Below are positions 1 to 6,887 of a stretch of 13,575 bases of DNA, piece after piece. Within the stretch, counting starts at the first letter, position 1. Every line of letters starts with the position of its first letter. The notes beneath the pieces are model-generated. The model had not been told where the DNA came from, did no database searches, and was given only the letters and a program-made list of their open reading frames with translations. The stretch covers positions 1-13,575 of the forward strand of contig JAEINM010000061.1 of the NCBI GenBank assembly GCA_016342385.1, written 5' to 3'. Position numbers and translations under genes: made by a program. This stretch comes from Spirochaetaceae bacterium. GTDB taxonomy: Bacteria; Spirochaetota; Spirochaetia; DSM-2461.

Positions 1-429
1 TCTATTCCTATCCCGATTAAAAGCTCTTTTAACTCTACTATATAATGGCGAATCTATCCACAAAACCTTATCACAAAACACATCCATTCCCGATGTTCCC
101 AGGATGGCGGCATTGATGATTATTTTTTCATTGTGAGCCGATTTAATAATAGTCTCTACCAGAGTATAGATAACAGGATGGGTAATAGTCTCCAGTTCCT
201 TCATTTTAGATATATCGCGGAATACGATACGCCCTAAAAGTTTCCGGTTAATCTCCCCTGCTTCTGTCAGAATATCCCGGCCAAAATGTTCAATAACTAC
301 ATCTTTCTGTATTTCCAGAGCTTCATGGCCAAGTTTATCAACATCGATGCTCCGAAAGCCCCTCTTCTCAAAAAATGAAGCTGCCGCATTTTTACCACTG
401 CAGGCCTTTCCTGCTATTCCAATAATCAC
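1..429 (-). CDS. coaE: Dephospho-CoA kinase, C-terminal part missing (window edge)
   Basis: Dephospho-CoA kinase phosphorylates the 3'-OH of the ribose of dephospho-CoA with ATP, the last step of coenzyme A synthesis in the cytoplasm. I translated the 143 codons visible here. The protein opens with a P-loop, G7-KACS-GKN at residues 7-14, followed by the family's acidic substrate motif around D29-V-D31 with H35 (IDVDKLGHE), and a THPVI segment further on. The usual Ser/Thr after the P-loop lysine is Asn (N14); I recall the same GKN variant in other spirochaete CoaE proteins, so I read it as a lineage trait. The start is GTG at 429, supported by an AAAAGG ribosome site whose first bases overlap the polA stop codon. 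The two genes are only 12 nt apart, so it is very probably co-transcribed and translationally coupled with polA. Roughly the last quarter of a normal ~200-residue CoaE lies beyond position 1. Confidence 0.93.
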   Translation of the reverse strand, partial: MIIGIAGKACSGKNAAASFFEKRGFRSIDVDKLGHEALEIQKDVVIEHFGRDILTEAGEINRKLLGRIVFRDISKMKELETITHPVIYTLVETIIKSAHNEKIIINAAILGTSGMDVFCDKVLWIDSPLYSRVKRAFNRDRNR

Positions 430-437
430 CTGATAAG

Positions 438-443
438 CCTTTT
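438..443 (-). promoter_or_regulatory. Ribosome binding site of coaE overlapping the polA stop
   Basis: Read on the minus strand, AAAAGG lies 8 nt upstream of the GTG at 429. Its leading A residues belong to the polA TAA stop at 442-444. This fixes the GTG as the coaE start and suggests ribosomes ending polA feed directly into coaE. Confidence 0.7.
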
Positions 444-3135
444 AATGTATTTCACCCCAGCTTCCTGCTGTTTCAATAGAGACACGCAATGGTACAGACA
501 GTTGCGCTGCACCCTCAAGAGCCTGCCGGACAATCTCTTTTATTTCTTCAACTTCATTATGAGGTACTTCGAGAATGCATTCATCGTGTACCTGAAGGAG
601 TATTTTTGATTTCAGCTTTCGCGATGTAATTTCTTTAAAAAGCCTGATCATACCCATTTTAACAATATCGGCAGCTGTCCCCTGAATCCGAGAGTTCACG
701 GCTATGCGCTCAGCGCCTTTTTTCTCCATCTTATTGCGGCTATTAATAAGATGAATATGTCTGATTCTGCCAAAAAGTGTTTCTGAAAGTTGCGTTTCTT
801 CCGCTTTCTTAATCGTTGAATCTATAAATTCTTTTATTCCACTGTATTTTTCAAAATAGGCTTTTATAAAAGTAGAGGCCTCTCCTCTGGGAATACTCAA
901 TTCATTAGATAAGCGGAAAGCAGACATTCCATACATGACACCGAAGTTAATAACTTTGGCGATTCTTCTCTGCTCTTTTGTTACATCTCCGGGATCTACC
1001 TGAAAAATTAAAGCTGCAGTTCTGCTGTGAACATCTTCACCGGAGATAAAAGCTTTTGTAAGCTCTCTATCTCCCGAAAGATGAGCCAGTACGACTAGTT
1101 CAATCTGAGAATAGTCAGCTGAAACAAAAACATGACCTTCCGATGCTTTAAAAGAAGATCTGATTCTGCGGCCGTTTTCATCGCGGACAGGAATATTCTG
1201 CAGATTGGGATCTTTGCTGGAAATCCGTCCGGTCTCAGTTCCGGTCTGAATAAAATGGGTGTGAATTTTCCCGGTATTTTTATTAATAAATTTAGGCAGG
1301 GCATCGACATATGTGGATTTTAATTTGGCCAGCGTTCTATGAGCCAGTATTTTCGCAGGAACAGGATCCTCTTTGGCCAGTTCCTGTAGAACTGATGTAT
1401 CTGTTGAATAGCCCGTTTTAGTCTTCTTGCCGGGAGTCAGTTTCCTGTCTGTGAAGAGAACTTCCTGAAGTTGTTTTGTAGACTTAATATTGAACTCTTT
1501 CCCGCAGAGGTAATAGATCTCTTTTTCTAGATCAGCGAGTTTTTCTGTTAATTCTATACTATAAACCGCTAACTCCTGGATATCGAGATTGATTCCGTTC
1601 AATTCCATCTCTGACAGAATATCTATAAAAGGAACATCGACATTGTTAAATATCTGCTCCATATTCAGTTCTTTCAATTTTTCTCTAAAAATTTCATATA
1701 ATCTGTAGGTAATATCAGCATCTTCAGCAGCATAATGGGCCGCAATCTGAATAGGCACTGTATCAAAAGTTTTCCCCTTCTCTACAATATCATTGAAATG
1801 GACTGTTTTATAGTTCAGGTAGTATTCTGCCAGATAATCCATATTAGAGGGAGTCGAGCTATCAATCATCCAGGCGGCTATCATCGTATCAAAGAATAGA
1901 CCTCTAGGGTAAATACCCCACTGCTTAAGGACTTTGATGTCATATTTAAAATTCTGACCTATGATTTTTATATTCTCATCTTCCAGTATTTCTTTAAGTT
2001 TTTCCCGTAGAACATCTTCAGGGATACAGTCTACGCCTTCTGCCCGGAGAGGGATGTAACAGGCTTCTTCCGATTTCACTGAAATGGAAAAACCTACAGG
2101 ATTAGCTGAAAGGGAATCAATACTGTCTGTTTCGCAATCAAAGGCGAATACTCCGGCTTCTTTTACATTGCTGATCCATTTCTCAAGGTGTTCGACACTG
2201 ACAACACCACAGTAGTTCCCCTGTCGGGCACTACTTTTTTCCTCTTCAACAGGAACCTCTGTCCCTGCTTTAGCCGCCGCATCAGATGCCATTCTTTTCA
2301 GACCGATTCTCTGAAAGACAGGAACTGATGCTCCATAATCAAGGGCTTCTATACTCAGATTCTCAATATCCTCTTCACAGGGACAATCTTTTCTAATAAC
2401 AACCAGTTCTCTACTGAAATAGGCAGATTCCCGACCTTCAAGAAGATTTTTTTTCTGGGCTTTGGCGGTAATTTTCTCAATATTCTCATACAGTCCATCA
2501 AGAGAATCATATTCATTGAGAAGTTTTACCGCACCTTTGGCTCCGATCCCCTTTACTCCCGGAATATTGTCCGCCGAATCTCCTACAAGTGAAAGATAAT
2601 CTATAATCTGATCTGCTCTTATACCCCAGCTGCTGAGAATTTCCTTCTCATCCATCTCGGTATAGCTGCCACCCTTCTCCGGTCTTAAAACATGAACGAG
2701 ATTATTAACCAGCTGAAGAATATCTTTATCACCGGAAATTATTTTAATTTCACGGCCTTCCTCTTCTGCAATACGGGCATAGGTTCCCATCAGGTCATCG
2801 GCTTCAAATCCGTCGGCTCTGATTATGGGAACTTTTAATAATTCACAGAGTTCCTCTATAACAGGAACCTGTTCAAATAATTCTTCCGGGGCTTTTGCGC
2901 GATTTGCTTTGTATTCTTTAAACATTTCATGACGGAATGTCGGAGTTCTTGAATCCATAAGAACAGCAAAGTACTCCGGTTTATATGTCGAAAATATTTT
3001 AAATAAAGTAGAAAAAAAACCGAAGATGGCGGAAATATTTTTATCATCAGTACCGCGCATGGGATTATTTATAAATGCATAATAGGAACGGAAAATAATA
3101 GCAAAGGCATCTAGAACGTATAAGGGTTTTTTCAT
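442..3135 (-). CDS. polA: DNA polymerase I
   Basis: DNA polymerase I removes RNA primers, fills the gaps and takes part in excision repair. At 897 aa it is a full-length, three-domain enzyme. Residues 1 to ~290 form the 5' nuclease, with acidic residues D9, D136, D138, D186 and D189 and a helix-hairpin-helix (GVKGIGAKGA). Residues ~305-490 form the 3'-5' exonuclease with all the DEDDy residues in place (D333/E335, N395/D399, Y468/D472), so proofreading should be active. From ~500 onward is the polymerase: motif A with D674 (SADYSQIE), motif B with K727, F731 and Y735 (RRIAKVINFGVMYG), motif C with H850-D851-E852. F731 is the phenylalanine form seen in E. coli, which discriminates against dideoxynucleotides. 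The ATG overlaps the stop of the upstream small gene as ATGA and has no good ribosome site of its own, so translation is probably coupled. The gene sits in an operon headed by fliS, which is an unusual setting for a housekeeping polymerase. Confidence 0.98.
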   Translation of the reverse strand: MKKPLYVLDAFAIIFRSYYAFINNPMRGTDDKNISAIFGFFSTLFKIFSTYKPEYFAVLMDSRTPTFRHEMFKEYKANRAKAPEELFEQVPVIEELCELLKVPIIRADGFEADDLMGTYARIAEEEGREIKIISGDKDILQLVNNLVHVLRPEKGGSYTEMDEKEILSSWGIRADQIIDYLSLVGDSADNIPGVKGIGAKGAVKLLNEYDSLDGLYENIEKITAKAQKKNLLEGRESAYFSRELVVIRKDCPCEEDIENLSIEALDYGASVPVFQRIGLKRMASDAAAKAGTEVPVEEEKSSARQGNYCGVVSVEHLEKWISNVKEAGVFAFDCETDSIDSLSANPVGFSISVKSEEACYIPLRAEGVDCIPEDVLREKLKEILEDENIKIIGQNFKYDIKVLKQWGIYPRGLFFDTMIAAWMIDSSTPSNMDYLAEYYLNYKTVHFNDIVEKGKTFDTVPIQIAAHYAAEDADITYRLYEIFREKLKELNMEQIFNNVDVPFIDILSEMELNGINLDIQELAVYSIELTEKLADLEKEIYYLCGKEFNIKSTKQLQEVLFTDRKLTPGKKTKTGYSTDTSVLQELAKEDPVPAKILAHRTLAKLKSTYVDALPKFINKNTGKIHTHFIQTGTETGRISSKDPNLQNIPVRDENGRRIRSSFKASEGHVFVSADYSQIELVVLAHLSGDRELTKAFISGEDVHSRTAALIFQVDPGDVTKEQRRIAKVINFGVMYGMSAFRLSNELSIPRGEASTFIKAYFEKYSGIKEFIDSTIKKAEETQLSETLFGRIRHIHLINSRNKMEKKGAERIAVNSRIQGTAADIVKMGMIRLFKEITSRKLKSKILLQVHDECILEVPHNEVEEIKEIVRQALEGAAQLSVPLRVSIETAGSWGEIH

Positions 3136-3519
3136 GTTTCAATATCTATCAGTACCGGCACTGATTCCTGTTTGTAGTTTTTCACTCTTCCCGGAAACCG
3201 TATAGAGCTGAGTTCAGTTCTGATCTTCTTCATGTGGGATTTCAATATATCTCTGACTTCACGGCTCATTTTAAGAGCCTCTTTCCGCATGATAGAGAGC
3301 TTCCCTTCGACCTCTTCCTGAAAGGAGACAGAACAGCCCCGAAGATGAGTGTTCAGAACCTTCTCGATAGAACTGATCTGTTGAAATCTATGCTGCTCAA
3401 TTCCGGAATAATTTTCAAGTACAATAACAGAAGAATTATCCAGTATACTCTCTGTACAAAAGAGACAGTCTATTCAGTAGTTTATCTGTGTATTTTTCTA
3501 TGGATGGAGTATCCATCAT
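3132..3519 (-). pseudogene. Small helical gene between fliS and polA (FlgN/FliT-like?), broken by a frameshift
   Basis: No intact ORF covers this interval, but the layout argues for a real gene. An ATG at 3519 overlaps the fliS stop as ATGA, and a TGA at 3134-3132 overlaps the polA ATG in the same way. From that ATG the frame reads 27 residues (MMDTPSIEKYTDKLLNRL, then SLLYREYTG) and stops at TAA 3438-3436. The +1 frame is open from 3473 to the TGA at 3132 (113 residues: for example VIVLENYSGIEQHRFQQI, then KVLNTHLRG and KKIRTELSSIRFPGRVKN). It has no ATG, GTG or TTG near its beginning. The 388-nt span is one base over a multiple of three, so a single-base insertion (or two-base loss) between 3436 and 3473 would explain it; the TTTT run in that zone is one candidate. 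Joined, the product is ~128 aa, helical and heptad-rich, like FlgN/FliT export chaperones. That family assignment is inferred from size, character and neighbour only. Sequencing error, true decay and programmed frameshifting cannot be told apart here. Confidence 0.6.
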
Positions 3520-3938
3520 CCCGCGATGTTAACTCCGGAACTGGCTTCGGGGTTCTGGTTGACTACAGTTCCCTCTATGGATACCCAGGCCTCTCTTAGG
3601 TCGGACATGAATTTTCTGACCTGAATCAGCTTTTTGGTATCTTTATTGATATTGGCCTCTACTAACTGACGGTTAAAGAACATGTAGAGATTGTAAAGAT
3701 TTTGAGAGATTTCCCCGCCTTTTTCAAAATCCAGAGATGCCATCAGTTCTGTCACTATATCCTGTGCTTTTGATATAGCATTATGAACAGCATCAAATTT
3801 AACCTTCTTCTTACTCAGTTCTTCTTCAGCAATAACCATCTGCTTTATAGCTTCATCATAAAGCATAACAATTAGTTTTCCCTGGCTGGCTGTTTTAACA
3901 CTAGTCTGCTTATAGGCATTAAGTCTGTTTAAACTCAT
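3516..3938 (-). CDS. fliS: Flagellin export chaperone FliS
   Basis: FliS binds the C-terminal region of newly made flagellin, stops it polymerising in the cytoplasm and delivers it to the flagellar type III export gate. The 140-aa product matches the family in length. It shows the typical N-terminal segment (NAYKQTSVKTASQGKLIVML, then YDEAIKQM), four amphipathic helices, and the late motif NLYNLYMFFNRQLVEANINK. I place the start at ATG 3938, giving MSLNRL. An upstream in-frame GTG at 3959 would add only seven residues and would put the strong ribosome site inside the gene. The stop overlaps the ATG of the next gene. A sigma-28-type promoter 41 nt upstream of the ATG fits its role as a late flagellar gene. 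Confidence 0.95.
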   Translation of the reverse strand: MSLNRLNAYKQTSVKTASQGKLIVMLYDEAIKQMVIAEEELSKKKVKFDAVHNAISKAQDIVTELMASLDFEKGGEISQNLYNLYMFFNRQLVEANINKDTKKLIQVRKFMSDLREAWVSIEGTVVNQNPEASSGVNIAG

Positions 3939-3948
3939 AGGAAAGCTT

Positions 3949-3957
3949 CCCCCCTCC
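3949..3957 (-). promoter_or_regulatory. Ribosome binding site that sets the fliS start
   Basis: On the minus strand a GGAGGGGGG run lies 10 nt upstream of the ATG at 3938. It favours that ATG over the in-frame GTG at 3959, which overlaps the run's upstream edge. Confidence 0.75.
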
Positions 3958-3978
3958 ACTTGAATATGGCTAATTTCA

Positions 3979-4006
3979 TTATCGGATATAACAATTCAGC
4001 TCTTTA
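3979..4006 (-). promoter_or_regulatory. Sigma-28 (FliA)-type promoter for fliS - small gene - polA - coaE
   Basis: Read on the minus strand, TAAA (4006-4003) is followed after 16 nt by TCCGATAA (3986-3979). The bacterial sigma-28 consensus is TAAA, about 15 nt, then GCCGATAA, so all four -35 bases and seven of eight -10 bases match. The predicted start near 3972 leaves a ~34-nt leader before the fliS ATG. The element lies in the short gap between fliS and the stop of the upstream gene at 4034, as expected for a promoter heading the fliS operon. A flagellar chaperone directly downstream gives functional support. Confidence 0.75.
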
Positions 4007-4033
4007 CCAAAATTATAGTACAAAAATATAAAA

Positions 4034-6319
4034 TCATTTCGAATTCTCCATCAATTTTGATACAGTGACAAGATCATAACCTGAAGTTTTTAAAGCTTCT
4101 ATAAGCAGATCGATCTTATTGAATAGATAATCATCTCTATAGGCTGTTTTTCCCACTGTAACCGGTATAATCGATCCGGGTTTTTTCAATTTCATAATTC
4201 TCTCTATGATTTCCCTGCTGCTGAAATATATAGAACTGAGAGTGCCGTCGCTATCTCCGGCGACCCAGTCCAATGTATCGATGTCTCTTCCTATATAAGT
4301 ATAGTTGTGATTCTCTGCTGCTTTAATAAAATCTGTATTCTCGAAATAGTACGGTGCATGCCACAAAGGTTCAAGCTCTTTTCCGGTCGCCGAGAAATAT
4401 TCATCCTCATTATAGGACAAACCACGTAAGATGAAGTCTTCATTAATCTGGAATCTCGTGTCAGTCATATCAAAATCGGCATAAAACATAGAACCGACCT
4501 CATGTCCCGATCTTTCCAGTTCCAATGCGGCATCGGGGTGACGCCGGATAAATTCTCCATTGACAAAAAAAGTAGCTTTTAACTGATAATCGGAAAGAAC
4601 ATTCAGAATTTCTGAAAGACCTTCAACTGAATTGGTGAGGTTAAAGACCAGAGCCACATCTCTCTGCCTGACCCGGGAACCATGGCTGAAAACAAGAGAA
4701 TCCAGAGGTTCCTCACTTTGTGGAAAAGGATCAAAATTTGACTGGGGAACAGGAAATAAGGAATCCGATTTAATTGAATCATTTTTTTTGATCATAATCC
4801 GGTTACTGTAAAGAGAAGAAGGTGCCGTTTCTAAAAAAATCCTGTATACATCGGTAAAAGTGACTGGATCGATAATGGAAGTGTACCGTCCCGTAGATGT
4901 CCAGGTTTTATCGTATTCATTAAATAGATATTTCGTCGTATCATTTTGAAGGATAATCCTTCCGTCTTTTGTAAACCCGGAATTCGAGAATTGAGAAAAG
5001 GAACTAATATAGGAGGAATCATCTTTAAAATTATACACAGAATTGGTCTTTGCTCCGGCTACAAGAACAGAATCACTATCGACCCAAAAAAGATTTAAAG
5101 GGGTTTCATGCACTCTGTAGGCCTGTACGGTCCAGGATTGGAATGTCCTTAAAGTGATGCCCTCTTCACCTGCCAGAGCAACTCTCTGTTCATCGGGAGA
5201 GAGAGAAATAGAGATAATCCCTCTGTCGACAGACTGAATAAATTCCAGGGGACTTTCTCCTGAAGGATCATGAGTGAAAACCATACTCTGACCACTGTTT
5301 CTGTTGACAGCCAGTATAATCATTTTCCCTGAATCGCCCCAGATCAGCTGCTTCACCTCCATGCTTTTCGGCAGCTGGAGATAAGGTAGAGTCCGGACTC
5401 TTTTCCCTTCGGCACGATAATCGGTCTTATTCATATCATAGAGAATAAGGTCCCGGCCGTTTTTAATGATTAGTCCCCTCTTTCCATCAGGTGAAATCGT
5501 AAAACTGTCAAAACCGGGCTCAAAGTCAAAAGGGACCCGTCCGGCCACGGTGCTCATATTAAACTCTCCGCTATAGAGGGATCGCGTAAAAATATCTGAA
5601 GAATCAAGACGATAGACAATTCCGCCATTGATAAAGTACAGAATGGAATTTTCCTCTTCTTCATTCCAGCTGATACTGTTCAGCTTACCCTCACCCACTT
5701 TTCTCATGGTTTCGTTCAGAACTCTATCTTCATTATACTGTTCGAGGGAATAGTAATAGAGACTGTCCTCTTTACCATAAATGAACATTGAGGAATCGGG
5801 AGACCAGAGAGCATAATCTCTTTCGAAAGTCAAATCAATTTCAGTTTTCAGATCACTGTATTTGCCGGTTACCATATCAAAGAGGTGAAGTTCACCCCCG
5901 ACTATGGAAGCCGCCTTAACAAAGAGAAATTTCGTACCATCGGGAGATATAGTAACAGATGTAATTTTACCGTCTTTTATAAACTCTCCGCTGGTAAAAG
6001 ACTTATATCCCGCTACAGCAGACATGGATTTGAAATTATGACTACTGCGATACAGTCCATATCGGTTCTGGATGAAAAGAGAATTTACCTGCTTGTTATA
6101 CCAGCTTTTCTCGGGGAAGAATGTCAGCGTATTTAAGGTCAGATCATCGGCAGATCCGGAAAAAAGTGTTTTATAATCACCATATCCCGGAGAAAACTGA
6201 GTAGCTGAAAAAAGAAAAATATTATCACTGTTTATATTTAAATCTGAAAATAAAACCTCAGAATGAACACTTAGAGCCAGCGCACAGAGAAGAATAGTTA
6301 GAAAGAAAAGACGTTTCAT
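4034..6319 (-). CDS. Secreted beta-propeller protein with a degenerate NodB (polysaccharide deacetylase-like) domain
   Basis: Numbering here counts from an upstream in-frame ATG at 6337 (767 aa). I prefer the ATG at 6319, because MKRLFFLTILLCALALSVHS then reads as a clean type I signal peptide, giving 761 aa exported to the periplasm. Residues ~40-480 carry repeated blades of WD40/TolB-like character (SPDGTKFLF, WSPDSSMFIYG, SPDGKRGLII, SPDEQRVALAG). A Ser/Pro/Asp-rich linker (~515-548) leads to a NodB-like fold at ~559-763, recognisable from KATFFVNGEFIRRHPDAA, GHEVGS, HAPYYF and DTLDW. The catalytic motifs are degenerate: TFDD is VFNL (564-567), the two zinc histidines are M617 and D621, the RPPYG arginine is H660, and the late histidine of the LLHD motif is replaced near 726-728. 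A carbohydrate-binding or scaffolding role without deacetylase activity is the likeliest reading. The substrate is unknown. There is no clear ribosome site. Confidence 0.8.
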   Translation of the reverse strand: MKRLFFLTILLCALALSVHSEVLFSDLNINSDNIFLFSATQFSPGYGDYKTLFSGSADDLTLNTLTFFPEKSWYNKQVNSLFIQNRYGLYRSSHNFKSMSAVAGYKSFTSGEFIKDGKITSVTISPDGTKFLFVKAASIVGGELHLFDMVTGKYSDLKTEIDLTFERDYALWSPDSSMFIYGKEDSLYYYSLEQYNEDRVLNETMRKVGEGKLNSISWNEEEENSILYFINGGIVYRLDSSDIFTRSLYSGEFNMSTVAGRVPFDFEPGFDSFTISPDGKRGLIIKNGRDLILYDMNKTDYRAEGKRVRTLPYLQLPKSMEVKQLIWGDSGKMIILAVNRNSGQSMVFTHDPSGESPLEFIQSVDRGIISISLSPDEQRVALAGEEGITLRTFQSWTVQAYRVHETPLNLFWVDSDSVLVAGAKTNSVYNFKDDSSYISSFSQFSNSGFTKDGRIILQNDTTKYLFNEYDKTWTSTGRYTSIIDPVTFTDVYRIFLETAPSSLYSNRIMIKKNDSIKSDSLFPVPQSNFDPFPQSEEPLDSLVFSHGSRVRQRDVALVFNLTNSVEGLSEILNVLSDYQLKATFFVNGEFIRRHPDAALELERSGHEVGSMFYADFDMTDTRFQINEDFILRGLSYNEDEYFSATGKELEPLWHAPYYFENTDFIKAAENHNYTYIGRDIDTLDWVAGDSDGTLSSIYFSSREIIERIMKLKKPGSIIPVTVGKTAYRDDYLFNKIDLLIEALKTSGYDLVTVSKLMENSK

Positions 6320-6416
6320 CTTTATCACAATCGGCATGAATTTGCAGTTACTGTAGGGATTTTTTCACAAGTTGGATTTATTTTCTGAACAGAGAATTAC
6401 AACCTGAATTATCCCA

Positions 6417-6440
6417 TCTCCCTCCTCCTCCTTTCCTCTT
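6417..6440 (+). other. Uninterrupted pyrimidine tract upstream of the perR promoter
   Basis: Twenty-four consecutive C/T bases, including tandem CTC units, end at the perR -35 box. On the minus strand the tract reads as GGAGGAGGAGGG. It is followed there by ATG-GGA-TAA, so it does not serve a gene on that strand. Function unknown. Confidence 0.6.
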
Positions 6441-6467
6441 GACCTGTCACCCAATCGGGAATATACT
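6439..6467 (+). promoter_or_regulatory. Sigma-70-type promoter of perR and the DUF2400 gene
   Basis: TTGACC (6439-6444), a 17-nt spacer and TATACT (6462-6467) match the housekeeping consensus closely. Transcription would begin around 6474, inside the palindrome that follows, ahead of an AAGGAG ribosome site at 6484-6489 and the ATG at 6495. Confidence 0.8.
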
Positions 6468-6469
6468 AG

Positions 6470-6484
6470 TAATAGTTATCATTA
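6470..6484 (+). promoter_or_regulatory. Putative Per-box-like operator (autoregulation)
   Basis: The 15-mer TAATAGTTATCATTA is a partial palindrome (five of seven pairs match) and agrees with the PerR box TTATAATnATTATAA at 10 of 14 defined positions. It lies at the predicted transcription start, directly before a gene for a PerR-like protein. Bound regulator there would block initiation, so negative autoregulation is the natural inference. Confidence 0.5.
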
Positions 6485-6494
6485 AGGAGATAGT

Positions 6495-6887
6495 ATGAGA
6501 AATACAGAGCAAAAAAGTGTCATTCTTGAAGTTCTACAAACTCACAAAGATCATCCGACAGCCGATCAGCTATATAGTGAAGTACGGGAAAGACTTCCCA
6601 AAATCAGTCTGGGAACTGTATACCGCAATCTGGAAAAACTCTCTTCTTCCGGTGTCATTATGAAACTGGAACTGGGAGGTAATCAGAAACGCTTTGATCC
6701 CAATCCCATGGATCACTACCACTTCAGATGCATAACATGTTCATCAATCGAAGATCTGCCTCAGGATCTGAAAGTGGATCTGCCCGATATAAACTCCGAA
6801 ACCAGGAGCAATAGAGTCATACTGGGAACCACTTTAGAATACTATGGTTACTGCGAAGAATGCGCAGCAAACAAAATATTAAATTAA
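6495..6887 (+). CDS. perR: Fur-family repressor, PerR-like peroxide sensor
   Basis: PerR is a dimeric cytoplasmic metalloregulator that represses peroxide-defence genes until iron-catalysed oxidation of its histidine ligands releases it from DNA. The 130-aa protein has the Fur winged helix in residues 1-60 (HPTADQLYSEV, ISLGTVYRNLEKL). Its ligands align with B. subtilis PerR at a constant offset of 17: H20, D68, H74, H76 and D87 match H37, D85, H91, H93 and D104. C79/C82 plus C120/C123 form the structural zinc site. Having Asp rather than Glu at position 87 favours PerR over Fur. Compared with the Bacillus protein the N-terminus is about 17 residues shorter. The ATG has a good AAGGAG site, with a strong promoter and a Per-box-like palindrome just upstream. 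Its 3' end overlaps the next gene by 28 nt. Fur or Zur function cannot be fully excluded from sequence. Confidence 0.85.
   Translation: MRNTEQKSVILEVLQTHKDHPTADQLYSEVRERLPKISLGTVYRNLEKLSSSGVIMKLELGGNQKRFDPNPMDHYHFRCITCSSIEDLPQDLKVDLPDINSETRSNRVILGTTLEYYGYCEECAANKILN

Noticed and set aside
3234..3599. Plus-strand ORF of 121 aa opposite the small gene
   Set aside because: It lacks a ribosome site, runs antisense over the conserved end of fliS, and the minus-strand frames fit the ATGA-linked operon.
4012..4017. TATAAT on the minus strand upstream of fliS as a sigma-70 promoter
   Set aside because: No acceptable -35 is found 16-18 nt upstream, and the sigma-28 match just downstream is far better. 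It could still contribute weakly.
6284..6319. Lipoprotein signal (LLC) in the propeller/NodB protein
   Set aside because: The residue before Cys is Leu, which lipoprotein signal peptidase does not normally accept, and hydrophobic sequence continues past the Cys, favouring a type I signal.
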